A stretch of DNA of 64,000 nt from Actinomycetota bacterium (GTDB lineage: Bacteria > Actinomycetota > Geothermincolia > Fen-727 > Anoxymicrobiaceae): assembly GCA_018831265.1 (NCBI GenBank), contig JAHJCO010000005.1, positions 1 to 64,000 on the forward strand, read 5' to 3'. Position numbers and translations under genes: made by a program. Shown piece after piece: positions 8,838 through 17,193 of this stretch. The notes under the pieces were generated by a model. The model saw only the letters and a list, made by a program, of their open reading frames with translations. It did no database searches and had not been told where the DNA came from. Position 1 is the stretch's first letter. Every line of letters starts with the position of its first letter.

Positions 8838-9102
8838 GGCTCTCTCTTTCAGTCTCGAGGTACCTGCATACCGCCACGGTTACTACGAAGTTCAACAGCG
8901 CGTAGACCAGCGCGATGTCCGCGTAGAGGGCCTCGTCTCCTATCACGTAGAAGGCGAGAAGGAGCACCACCAGGGTCTTGGTATTGACGATGTTGATACT
9001 GATGACCCGGTCCTGGACGGCGGGACCCTTGACGCCCTGGTACAGGCACAGGAAGGCGTTCACCATGATCCCCGCCGCGAGGGCCAGGAGAAAGCTGTTC
9101 AC
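8818..9102 (-). CDS. mrpF: MrpF/MnhF-like antiporter subunit
   Basis: A 94-residue, three-helix membrane protein. Family features are the middle segment GPAVQDRVISINIVNTKTL, with the conserved Asp-Arg of MrpF, and the ending LVYALLNFVVTVAVCRYLE. The GTG at 9102 overlaps the MrpE stop codon (GTGA); longer readings upstream in the same frame are antisense-free noise within mrpE. Its end overlaps mrpG by 20 bases. Confidence 0.9.
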   Translation of the reverse strand: MNSFLLALAAGIMVNAFLCLYQGVKGPAVQDRVISINIVNTKTLVVLLLAFYVIGDEALYADIALVYALLNFVVTVAVCRYLETERESLGRSGT

Positions 9103-9629
9103 TTGAGGCTCCTCATCTCCGCCGGCCCCTCGGAGAACAGCCAGGCGGTCATCCGCTGAAGCTTCCCGGAGCCGGGGTCCTCGGTGAAGTCGTCGTGGAG
9201 GCAGTGGATGAAGAAGCGCGAGCCCTGGATGTCGACCGTCACCGTGCCCGGCGTGAGGGTGATGGAGTTGGCGAGCACCGTCTTGGCCATGTCGGACTCG
9301 AGGTACGACTCGAAGTCGACTATCTGGGGGCTTATCGGGAAGCTGGGCGATATTATCCGCTTCATCACGTCCCAGTTGGCCTTGACTATCTCCCAGAAGA
9401 GCAGCCCGGCGAACAGCGGAAAGCGCAGGGCGAACCTGCCGTTGAGCTGCGGGTCCAGGCGCCCGCGCAGGAGGTAGAAGCTGAAGGCGGATACCAGGAG
9501 GCAGGTCACGGCTCCCAGGACCAGGTGGTGCCAGTTCAGCTTGCCCGTGAAGATGATCCAGAGAACGAACAGCACGAGAGCGAGGGGAATGATCCCGAGG
9601 CTGTCTTTTACCAGCTTCTGGTACTTCAA
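9099..9629 (-). CDS. mrpE: MrpE/MnhE-like antiporter subunit, first gene of the operon
   Basis: A 176-residue MrpE-family protein. After two N-terminal helices it has PLFAGLLFWEIVKANWDVMK, and later the cytoplasmic domain signature LANSITLTPGTVTVD and FFIHCLHD. I place the start at TTG 9629 because GGGGAG precedes it at proper spacing and homology begins here; a longer in-frame reading to 9743 adds 38 residues that do not resemble the family. It opens a nine-gene overlapping operon whose order (E, F, G, DUF4040, MbhE-B, C, D) follows archaeal Mbh operons rather than classical mrpABCDEFG. Confidence 0.88.
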   Translation of the reverse strand: MKYQKLVKDSLGIIPLALVLFVLWIIFTGKLNWHHLVLGAVTCLLVSAFSFYLLRGRLDPQLNGRFALRFPLFAGLLFWEIVKANWDVMKRIISPSFPISPQIVDFESYLESDMAKTVLANSITLTPGTVTVDIQGSRFFIHCLHDDFTEDPGSGKLQRMTAWLFSEGPAEMRSLK

Positions 9630-9770
9630 GGGCAGCTCCCCTGGAATCCCTCGGCTTGAGCATCTGCGAAACAACCACGGTCGCAGGAGACCGCGAGTAA
9701 ATATACCCGGTACCGGCGATAAGTCTAGGTGCGCGGGTTCCACGGTGTCAACAACGGGTTCCCGCCGACC

Positions 9771-10190
9771 TCAACCCGTCTCCTCCAACCTGCGGGCGAG
9801 CCACCACAGGTAACTCCCGACCACCAGGTTGAACACCGGCGCGAACACCAGCCCCGCCCTTCCGAACCACCCGAAACCCTCACCCGTGGCGAGCCACATG
9901 GGGTCCGCGCCGACCTCCTGGAGCCTCAGAATGGAGACCGTCCTGAGCGCCGTGGGATTGTCCGCCTTCAGAGCGGCCCACACCTGGACCGGTACGAAGA
10001 ACATCCATATGGAGCCGGCCCTGCGCAGCAGCGGTGCTCCCTCAGGCTCGGCCCCCGGCGCGAACAGCTTCAGAACCAGCCGGGGGGCGACGAGCGACAG
10101 CCCTCCCAGCAGCAGGTCGAACCCCACCAGGCTCCAGCAGACGAGCCTGGCGACGAGCACCCTCGGATCCATCGCCTTCTCTTCCATCAC
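9771..10190 (-). CDS. Four-helix membrane protein of unknown function
   Basis: A 139-residue integral membrane protein with about four hydrophobic helices (roughly residues 14-44, 58-75, 105-133 and a short one between). I do not recognise a specific family; the size and layout resemble DoxX-type or DUF-type small membrane proteins. The ATG at 10190 follows GGGGG. A TATAAT at 10224-10229 on the minus strand gives a plausible promoter about 30 bases upstream. It lies upstream of the antiporter operon on the same strand with a 141-bp gap, so it may or may not be part of that transcript. Confidence 0.65.
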   Translation of the reverse strand: MMEEKAMDPRVLVARLVCWSLVGFDLLLGGLSLVAPRLVLKLFAPGAEPEGAPLLRRAGSIWMFFVPVQVWAALKADNPTALRTVSILRLQEVGADPMWLATGEGFGWFGRAGLVFAPVFNLVVGSYLWWLARRLEETG

Positions 10191-10223
10191 GCCCCCTTGC
10201 GCTACCGGCCGGATGATTCAGAC

Positions 10224-10229
10224 ATTATA
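10224..10229 (-). promoter_or_regulatory. Candidate -10 box (TATAAT)
   Basis: TATAAT on the minus strand, with predicted transcription start near 10217 and the membrane-protein ATG at 10190. The -35 region falls within the repeated block described at 10259-10286 and has no clear TTGACA. Confidence 0.35.
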
Positions 10230-10321
10230 TTACGGTGGGGCGAGAAGAACACCGGCGGGGTTCCCGGCGTCAATCGGGTGTCGCGGGCGTATAAAGACGG
10301 AGGGGTCGCTCCGTGGTAATC

Positions 10322-10392
10322 ACCCCATGGCAGTTGCGCCCTGGTGGGGAACAGCTTGGGATTTCCCCATGGCAGTTGCGCCCCGGTTGTTC
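10322..10392 (+). repeat. Two direct copies of a CCCCATGGCAGTTGCGCCC motif
   Basis: The 19-base motif CCCCATGGCAGTTGCGCCC starts near 10324 and again near 10369, 45 bases apart. Both copies lie in the leader of the giant secreted protein whose ATG is at 10409. They may be a regulator site or a REP-like repeat. Confidence 0.55.
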
Positions 10393-10408
10393 TATCGTTA
10401 TAGGGGAT

Positions 10409-13400
10409 ATGAACAGAGTACTCAGGATCTCGCTGGTCGCCGGCACAGCGGTGGCCGCGCTGTTTTTTATATGCCTGCTGTCGAGCGGGTCCGCGATGGC
10501 GCTCGGCCCCGGGCAGCCGGTGGTCGAGCTGCAGGACAACAGCGGCAACGGGCTCACCGTGCCCACCCAGTTTACGGGGCAGGCCATCAGCGGGACCGAC
10601 ACCGTTACGAAGCAGGCATACAAGTTTCAGCGGCAGCGGGTGGGCCGCTACTTCTCTTACGCCGTCGGCAACCTCCAGCCCTCGACCACCTACACCGTCG
10701 AACTGAGTTTCGTGGAGCATTACTTCACCTCCTCCGGCAAGCGGATCTTCAACGTATATATCCAGGGGTCGCCGAAGCTGTCCAAGCTGGATATCTACGC
10801 CGCTGCCCCGGGCGCGAACAGGGCCTACCAGCGGACCTTCTCGGCCGTCACGAACTCCCAGGGCCTGCTCACCGTGAAGCTGCGCTCGGACGAGAGCGGG
10901 TGCAAGGACAACGCCGCCATCAGCACCATCCGGATCTTCAAGGCAGGGGTCAACGCGGTGGAGATCAGCGCCTTCGAGAGCAGGCTGAACTCCGGCGCGC
11001 CCATCCGCTTCGCCGGCGGCTCGGGCCAGGTCGCCTTCGAGACCGCCCTCGGCAGGCTGGGCTCGCGTGCGAGCCTGAACCTGGTGCCGCAGAGGCTCGC
11101 GGCCCGGTACTCGAGCCTCGGCGACGGGACCGGCGACCTCGCCGACATGGTGCTCGCCCTCAAGGACGGGGCGACCATCCGCGCGCTCCCGCTGACCGAC
11201 CGCTACCCCGTCTGGGAGAACCTCACCGAGACGCTGAGCATGACCTCGCAGACGTTCACCTGCTCCTCGACGGCCACCACCCTCGAGCAGACGGTGACCT
11301 TCCGCGCGCCTTTCTACCCCGGGAACGAGAACGCCTCGGGCGCCCCGTTCTTCTACGTGGACGTGAAGGTGAAGAACAACGGGATCGCCCCGGTGTCCCC
11401 CCAGTTCATCCTGGCCAGGCCGCACAAGCGGACCTTTGCACAGAGCCCGCCGTCGGAGTACTCGGACGCGGACGCCACCGGGATGACGTGGGGTAACATC
11501 TACAACTACTACGACGAGTCGTACAACCTGTTCAAGGTGAGGTCGGCGACCGAGGCGCTTGCGTTGCCGCTGGCGGAGGCCGCGGACGTGGACTTCCGCG
11601 GCTCGGCCGAGCTCGAGTTCTCCGACTTTACCGCCGACACGCTATGGGAGTTCGGCTCGCCCTCGGGCTACCCCACCACCTACAGCGACTACAAGAAGCC
11701 CACCTTCAGCTTCTACCCCAGGGGCTACTCGGGCGCGGTCTGGAGCCCCGCGGTGCCGCTCCTCCCCGGGGAGGAGGTCGAGAAGCACTTCGTGCTGGCC
11801 GGTCACGTGCCCGGCTACGTCTTCGGCGCCTCGAACTCCGCGTACTCGGACTCCACCTTCAAGTTCCGCTACACGCAGGAGTGGTCCACGGTCAACGAGG
11901 TCGCGGGCTACGCGGTGACCAACCGCGACGCGGGGGACGACCTGAAGGCGAAGTCCGACTTCTTCGACTCGACGATCTCGTCGGACTCCTACCTCAAGCT
12001 ACCCGCAGCGTACGGCTCCGACGTGAAGAACCTCATCGCCTACTCCTTCCAGTGCTACCTGATCAACACCTGGTGGATGCACAGCGACATGAACCGCGAC
12101 TGGTTCAGCGTCTGGGAGGGCTCCACCTGCCGGTACCACGGGACCGTGGACGTCGAGTACAACCACGCCTGGTTCTACTTCTCGTACTGGCCCGATCTGT
12201 TGAAGACGGTCATGGACGAGTGGACGCTGTACCTCAAGACCGCGCAGCAGGGGACCTACCTCTCGCACGACATGGGCGCGGTCGACTACGCCGCGGGGCA
12301 GTCCTACCCGTACAACATGGCGGTGGAGGAGAACGCGAACTTCATCCTTCTGCTCTACAAGTACTGGAAGACCACCGGGAATCTGGCCTACGTCCAGCAG
12401 CGGTTCGGCCTGGTCAGGCAGTTCGTGGACTTCATCATCAACTGCGACGACAACGCGAACGGGATCCCGGACCAGTACACCCAGAACACCATCGACCAGG
12501 GATCGCTGGCCATCCAGAGGGGCAAGGACCAGGCGTACCTGGGGGTCAAGTGCCTGGCCGCGCACCAGGCGGCGCGGCAGATGGCCCTGGCGCTGCCGTC
12601 ACCGGACGCGAATTACGCCGCGAAGTGCGGCGGGCAGGTCGAGCTGATAAACCAGACGCTGGAGTACGACCTCTGGCGCTCCGACCACTACGCGGTGTGC
12701 ATCGACCAGGATATGGCCGCCGAGGACGCCGACGCCTACAGCATCTACCCGGGCAACGGGCTGCTCTACCTGCTGTCGGGGGGCCGCACGCCGGGGTTCA
12801 CCACCACCAACACGGACTACCTGAAGACCGATCTGGCCGAGTCCACCCTGAAGACCCTGAAGATGTACGGCTGCTCGCACACCAGCTACGACCCCTACAC
12901 CGAGTGGGTCTCGCAGAACCTGTGGCGCGACGAGGTGGCGTCCTACCTGCGGGTGAACCTCAACGGCGCAAACCCGCTGGCGATGTCCGCGCGGTACTGG
13001 GACCTCGAGATCTACTTCGCCACCGCGATGAACGGCTGCTGGTGGGACTCCCTCGAGTACCCGGGCGGCTCGGGCGGCGGGCCGTCGGTGGACAGCGGTA
13101 TGAGACCGCCGGTCTTCCCGGGCGGCGCGTCCCGGGACGGATCGGGCCGGACCGGGGAGGGTTCTACATACACCCAGACCCTGGGTTACTACCCGAGAGG
13201 AGCCGCGTCCCTCGGGCTGATCGACGCGGTGGCGGGCCTCACCCTGGACGCCGGGGCGGGGAAGCTCTACTACAAGCCGAGCGCATGGCCGGTGCGCGTG
13301 CCGGTGCTCTCGCGCGCGGACTGGGAAGCGGCCGATCCCGCCGCACGCGTCCCAACGCTGTACTTCCCCAGCTCCGCCGCCGCGCCCGCCATCACCAACC

Positions 13401-14998
13401 CGGCGCTGCTGCCGTCAACGGTGGCCGACCGCAGGATGCGCGACCTCACCGGGGTCGGCGCGGACGGGCACGCCATCAGCCCCAACGGGGACGCCGTGAA
13501 CGAGCACGCCACGGTGACGTACACCCTGCCGGTGGGGGCGAAGGTCACGCCCTCGATCTGGAAGGGGGCCGAGAAGGTGCGCTCCTACGCGCAGAGCTCG
13601 AAGACCACCGGCTCGCACCAGTTCGAGTGGGATGGAAAGGAGGACGGCGGGACGGCCGCGCCGGACGGCATCTACACGGCCCGCATGGACAGCGCCGCGA
13701 ACAACACGGCATACGAGGTACGGCCCGCGGGAACACCCGTCTACGTCAACTCGTCGATTCCCGACCTGTCCACGGAGTGGTACCTGGCCGAGGGCTTCAC
13801 CGGGCACAACGAGACCGGCGGCGAGTTCGAGGAGTACGTCCTCATCCAGAACCCGGACCCGCAGCCGGCAGCGGTGCACGCGACCTTCATGCTCGACGGG
13901 AGCGGCACGGTGACCCGCGATTACACGGTGCCGGCCTCCAGCCGGTTCACCATTACCGTGGACGACATCCTCCCCGATGCCGAGGTGAGCACCTACCTGC
14001 TCTCGGACAGGCCTGTGGCCGCCGAGCGGGCCATGTACTTCAACGGGCGCAGGGCGGGCCATGACTCCATCGGGGTGTCGAGGCCGTCGGATACCTGGTA
14101 CCTGGCGGAAGGGTACACGGCGGAGGACTTCGACGAGTACGTCCTCGTCCAGAACCCGGGCGACGCCGACGCCCACCTGACCGCGACCTTCATGACCGCC
14201 GGGACGGGCAACGAGGTGCGCGACTACACTGTGGGGCCGCACTCGCGGTTCACCATCCACGTGGATGACATAGTGCCCGCGGACTCGGTCTCCACGCAGA
14301 TCGAGAGCGACCGGCCGGTGGTGGTGGAGCGTGCCCAGTATCTCAACTACATGAAGGCGGGCACCTGCTCTATCGGGGCTGTGTCCACCAGCGACACCTG
14401 GTACCTGGCCGAGGGATACACCGACCAGGGCTTCGAGGAGTGGGTGCTCATACAGAACCCCGCCGACTCCTTCAACAACGTGACGGTGACCTTCATGGAG
14501 CCGGACGGCACCAACACCGTCAAGCAGTACGTCGTGCCCCCGGCCAGCCGCTTTACCATCCTGGTGGACGCGTACCTGCCGGCCACCGAGGTTTCGGTCA
14601 AGGTCCGCTCCGAGCACCCCGTGCTGGTCGAGCGGGCGATGTACTGGAACGACCGCAGCGACGGACACGACTGCATCGGCACACCCACGCCCGACTCCAC
14701 CTGGTTCCTGGCCGAGGGGTACACCGCCCAGGGGTTCGAGACGTTCGTGCTGGTGCAGAACCCCGGCGACGAGGTCCGCAACGTGACCTTCACCTACATG
14801 GAGCCGAACGGGACAAACACGGTGAAGACCGCCGAGGTCCAGCCGCGAAGCCGGTTCTCGGTCAACGTGCACGATTTCCTGCCCGACCGGGAGATGAGCG
14901 TGAAGGTGACGGCCGACGGACCCGTGATCGTGGAGAGGGCCATCTACTTCGAGAACCGCAGCGGCGGCACCGACTCCCTCGGCGTAAGGGGGTACTAA
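10409..14998 (+). CDS. Giant secreted protein: malectin-like, six-hairpin-glycosidase-like, FlgD-like Ig, four WYLAEG repeats
   Basis: A 1,529-residue exported protein. Residues 1-30 are a signal peptide. About 35-175 form a malectin-like carbohydrate-binding domain (YTVELSFVEHYF, then FNVYIQG). About 200-1000 look like an (alpha/alpha)6 catalytic module of the GtaA/DUF4965 or GH52/GH116 kind (HDMGAVDYAAGQSYPYNM, AVEENANFILLLYKYW); the family is uncertain and no catalytic residue can be named safely. About 1015-1110 match a FlgD-type Ig domain (ISPNGDAVNEHATVTY). Four repeats of 101-106 residues end the protein, each starting W(Y/F)LAEG(Y/F)T. The start is ATG 10409 before the signal peptide. 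It leads a row of four related secreted proteins, suggesting a role in glycan or wall turnover. Confidence 0.8.
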   Translation: MNRVLRISLVAGTAVAALFFICLLSSGSAMALGPGQPVVELQDNSGNGLTVPTQFTGQAISGTDTVTKQAYKFQRQRVGRYFSYAVGNLQPSTTYTVELSFVEHYFTSSGKRIFNVYIQGSPKLSKLDIYAAAPGANRAYQRTFSAVTNSQGLLTVKLRSDESGCKDNAAISTIRIFKAGVNAVEISAFESRLNSGAPIRFAGGSGQVAFETALGRLGSRASLNLVPQRLAARYSSLGDGTGDLADMVLALKDGATIRALPLTDRYPVWENLTETLSMTSQTFTCSSTATTLEQTVTFRAPFYPGNENASGAPFFYVDVKVKNNGIAPVSPQFILARPHKRTFAQSPPSEYSDADATGMTWGNIYNYYDESYNLFKVRSATEALALPLAEAADVDFRGSAELEFSDFTADTLWEFGSPSGYPTTYSDYKKPTFSFYPRGYSGAVWSPAVPLLPGEEVEKHFVLAGHVPGYVFGASNSAYSDSTFKFRYTQEWSTVNEVAGYAVTNRDAGDDLKAKSDFFDSTISSDSYLKLPAAYGSDVKNLIAYSFQCYLINTWWMHSDMNRDWFSVWEGSTCRYHGTVDVEYNHAWFYFSYWPDLLKTVMDEWTLYLKTAQQGTYLSHDMGAVDYAAGQSYPYNMAVEENANFILLLYKYWKTTGNLAYVQQRFGLVRQFVDFIINCDDNANGIPDQYTQNTIDQGSLAIQRGKDQAYLGVKCLAAHQAARQMALALPSPDANYAAKCGGQVELINQTLEYDLWRSDHYAVCIDQDMAAEDADAYSIYPGNGLLYLLSGGRTPGFTTTNTDYLKTDLAESTLKTLKMYGCSHTSYDPYTEWVSQNLWRDEVASYLRVNLNGANPLAMSARYWDLEIYFATAMNGCWWDSLEYPGGSGGGPSVDSGMRPPVFPGGASRDGSGRTGEGSTYTQTLGYYPRGAASLGLIDAVAGLTLDAGAGKLYYKPSAWPVRVPVLSRADWEAADPAARVPTLYFPSSAAAPAITNPALLPSTVADRRMRDLTGVGADGHAISPNGDAVNEHATVTYTLPVGAKVTPSIWKGAEKVRSYAQSSKTTGSHQFEWDGKEDGGTAAPDGIYTARMDSAANNTAYEVRPAGTPVYVNSSIPDLSTEWYLAEGFTGHNETGGEFEEYVLIQNPDPQPAAVHATFMLDGSGTVTRDYTVPASSRFTITVDDILPDAEVSTYLLSDRPVAAERAMYFNGRRAGHDSIGVSRPSDTWYLAEGYTAEDFDEYVLVQNPGDADAHLTATFMTAGTGNEVRDYTVGPHSRFTIHVDDIVPADSVSTQIESDRPVVVERAQYLNYMKAGTCSIGAVSTSDTWYLAEGYTDQGFEEWVLIQNPADSFNNVTVTFMEPDGTNTVKQYVVPPASRFTILVDAYLPATEVSVKVRSEHPVLVERAMYWNDRSDGHDCIGTPTPDSTWFLAEGYTAQGFETFVLVQNPGDEVRNVTFTYMEPNGTNTVKTAEVQPRSRFSVNVHDFLPDREMSVKVTADGPVIVERAIYFENRSGGTDSLGVRGY

Positions 14999-15001
14999 GT
15001 C

Positions 15002-15080
15002 TGAAAGAATACCTCAGACCATTTCTTTCATCCATCACAATGGCTTCCCAGTGAAAGTTTCGGTCTGAGGTATTCTTTCA
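15002..15080. repeat. Inverted pair of 29-nt units (REPIN-like), copy 2
   Basis: Units at 15002-15030 and 15052-15080 are inverted with a 21-nt spacer. Both begin TGAAAG and end CTTTCA, with the core CCTCAGACC and its complement. The element starts three bases after the stop codon of the giant secreted protein, so it may serve as its transcript end. Confidence 0.85.
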
Positions 15081-15210
15081 CTCTATCCAGTTCTGCTGAG
15101 AAAAAACGGTTGAGGTCAATTCTCACGTGTGGGCTCATGGGAAGGGCGGCCGGGGTCGATTAAAGAAATAGGTAATGTTAAGCTTTTGAGTCGAACCGAA
15201 TAATCCTTTT

Positions 15211-15255
15211 GCCAGGGAGCTGAAGATAACTTCGTGCGTGCCTGGCTTTTTCTTT
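15211..15255 (+). terminator. Intrinsic terminator in the amidase leader
   Basis: Stem GCCAGG (15211-15216) pairs with CCTGGC (15241-15246), with an inner stem GAAG/CTTC, followed by a T tract (TTTTTCTTT). It sits 213 bp beyond the previous stop codon but only about 36 bases before the amidase ATG. That position suggests an attenuator for the downstream gene rather than a simple end of the upstream transcript. Confidence 0.55.
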
Positions 15256-15290
15256 GGAGTGAAGTCGGCGGGAAAGCGTATAACTTGAAG

Positions 15291-17189
15291 ATGAGTTCCA
15301 GACTGACAGCCATCATAGTGGGGGCGGCGCTCCTCTCGCTGCTCGGAGCGGGGCTCGCCTCGGCGGGCGAGCAGGAGGGCGGCCGCGCGGCACTGGTGTG
15401 CCTGGACCCCGGCCACGGGGGCCCCGACTCCGGAGCGGTGGCGAACGGCGTCCTGGAGAAGGACGTGAACCTGGACATCGGGCTGCGCGCCCACGAAGAG
15501 CTGAATAAGCTCAACTACGACGTGATGATGACCCGGACCACCGACGTCCAGCCGACGCTGCAGGAGCGCTGCGACATGGCGAACGCCGCGCGCGCCAGCA
15601 TCTTCGTGAGCATCCACAACAACGCTTACACCGAGGCGTCCCAGGGTACCGAGACCTACTGCTACTACAACTCGGGCGAGGGCCGCCGGCTGGCCACCTA
15701 CATACAGGAGCAGGTGCTACTCAAGTGCGAGCGCCCGGACCGCGGCGTGAAGGAGGCCAACTTCTTCGTACTGCGTAACACAGATATGCCCGCGTCCCTG
15801 GTCGAGGGCGCATTCCTCACCAACCCCGCCGAGGCTGCGTTGCTGTCCGACCCCTTTTTCAGGCAGAAGATCGCCGAGGGGATCGCGCTGGGCATCCACG
15901 GATACTTTACTGACACTGCCAGGTTCGACACCTACATGCTGCTGGCGAATCCCGACGGCGAGGCCACCGCGCAGGTCCAGCTCGACTACATGCGGGGCGA
16001 TGGTGTGGTGCAGAGCCAGTCGCTGGAGTTGCCTCCCTTCAGCCGACGGACCATCCACCTCGACGAGATCGTCCTGGTGAACGACGTGTCGACGTGCGTT
16101 CGCAGCACCAACGGGGTCCCGGTGATCGCCGAAAGAGCCATGTACTTCTCCTTCGAGAGGGGGAGGGGGGGCCATGCCGCGCCCGGGGTCGCCTCCCCGG
16201 CCTGCGAGTGGTACCTGGCCGAGGGCTCCACGGACTGGGGGTTCGACACCTTCGTCCTTGTTCAGAACCCGGACGACAACGAGAACCCGGTCACCCTCCG
16301 GTTCATGCGCTCCGACGGGTACACCACCGACTTCACCTACACCATGGACCCGCACTCGCGCTTCACCCTGGAGTGCCCCGACGTGGAGGGGTTCGAACAG
16401 GCCGACTTCTCGGTGAAGGTCACCGCGGCCTACCCGGTGGTTGTCGAGCGGGCAATGTACTTCAACAACCACGACGGCAAGGCCGGAGGCCAGGACTCCC
16501 CGGCGGTCACCGCTCCGGCTACGACGTGGTACCTCGCCGAGGGCTATACCGGCGACGGGTTCGACACCTTCGTCCTGCTGATGAACCCGGGTGGGGAGCC
16601 GGCCCGTGTGAAGGTGAACTACCTGGTGCCGGGGGGAGAGGTCGTCACCGGCGAGTACGAGGTCCCCGCCGAGACCCGCAGGACCGTGCACGTGGACGAG
16701 GTGCCCGGGCTGGAGGACAGCGAGGTCTCCTTCGCCGTGGAGTCGGACCGGCCGGTGGTGGTCGAGCGGTCGATGTACTTCGAGTACGGGGGCGTCACCG
16801 AGGGCACGAACTCGACGGCCACCGATTCCCTTGCCAACGACTGGTTCCTCGCCGAGGGGTACACCGGCCCCGGTTTTGACACCTACATCCTGCTCGCCAA
16901 CCCCACGCAGACCGACCAGGGCGCCAACGTGAGGTTCCTCCGGGAGGACGGCACGACCTCGGAGACCAGCATCTCCATACCGGCCGGCTGCCGGAGGACC
17001 ATCACCGTCAACAACCTGGCGGGCATGGAGAACGTGTCGTTTGCCACCTGCGTGTACGGCACGGGGCCCATCGTGGTCGAGCGGGCAAAATACTTCCTCT
17101 ACGGGAACAACAAGGACGGCGGCGAGAACTCGATGGCCGTGAAGGCACCCTCTCTGGCCTGGTACTTCGCCGAAGGCTGCACGAGGTGA
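15291..17189 (+). CDS. Secreted N-acetylmuramoyl-L-alanine amidase with four WYLAEG repeats
   Basis: A 632-residue exported peptidoglycan amidase. A signal peptide (about 1-25) is followed by an Amidase_3 domain (about 33-210) with all expected metal and catalytic residues: His42 (DPGHGG), Glu56 (VLEKDVN), His109 (VSIHNNA) and Glu172 (LVEGAFLTN). It cleaves the MurNAc to L-Ala bond. Four repeat units follow without a linker; the first begins at FDTYMLLANP rather than at WYLAEG, and the chain stops just after a final WYFAEGCTR. The ATG at 15291 precedes the signal peptide; ribosome binding sequence is weak. An intrinsic terminator in the leader and only 4 bp to the next gene suggest a conditional two-gene unit of wall hydrolases. 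Confidence 0.9.
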   Translation: MSSRLTAIIVGAALLSLLGAGLASAGEQEGGRAALVCLDPGHGGPDSGAVANGVLEKDVNLDIGLRAHEELNKLNYDVMMTRTTDVQPTLQERCDMANAARASIFVSIHNNAYTEASQGTETYCYYNSGEGRRLATYIQEQVLLKCERPDRGVKEANFFVLRNTDMPASLVEGAFLTNPAEAALLSDPFFRQKIAEGIALGIHGYFTDTARFDTYMLLANPDGEATAQVQLDYMRGDGVVQSQSLELPPFSRRTIHLDEIVLVNDVSTCVRSTNGVPVIAERAMYFSFERGRGGHAAPGVASPACEWYLAEGSTDWGFDTFVLVQNPDDNENPVTLRFMRSDGYTTDFTYTMDPHSRFTLECPDVEGFEQADFSVKVTAAYPVVVERAMYFNNHDGKAGGQDSPAVTAPATTWYLAEGYTGDGFDTFVLLMNPGGEPARVKVNYLVPGGEVVTGEYEVPAETRRTVHVDEVPGLEDSEVSFAVESDRPVVVERSMYFEYGGVTEGTNSTATDSLANDWFLAEGYTGPGFDTYILLANPTQTDQGANVRFLREDGTTSETSISIPAGCRRTITVNNLAGMENVSFATCVYGTGPIVVERAKYFLYGNNKDGGENSMAVKAPSLAWYFAEGCTR

Positions 17190-17193
17190 TGCG

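Noticed and set aside
2029-9629. Membrane-bound hydrogenase or NADH dehydrogenase operon
   Set aside because: Only Mrp/Mbh-type membrane subunits are present. No NiFe large or small subunit, no NuoB/C/D/I-like gene and no iron-sulfur motif is found in or beside the operon.
15150-15201. tRNA-like T-arm (GGTTCGACTC on the minus strand)
   Set aside because: The flanking bases cannot form an acceptor stem, D arm or anticodon arm, and no CCA-proximal pairing exists.
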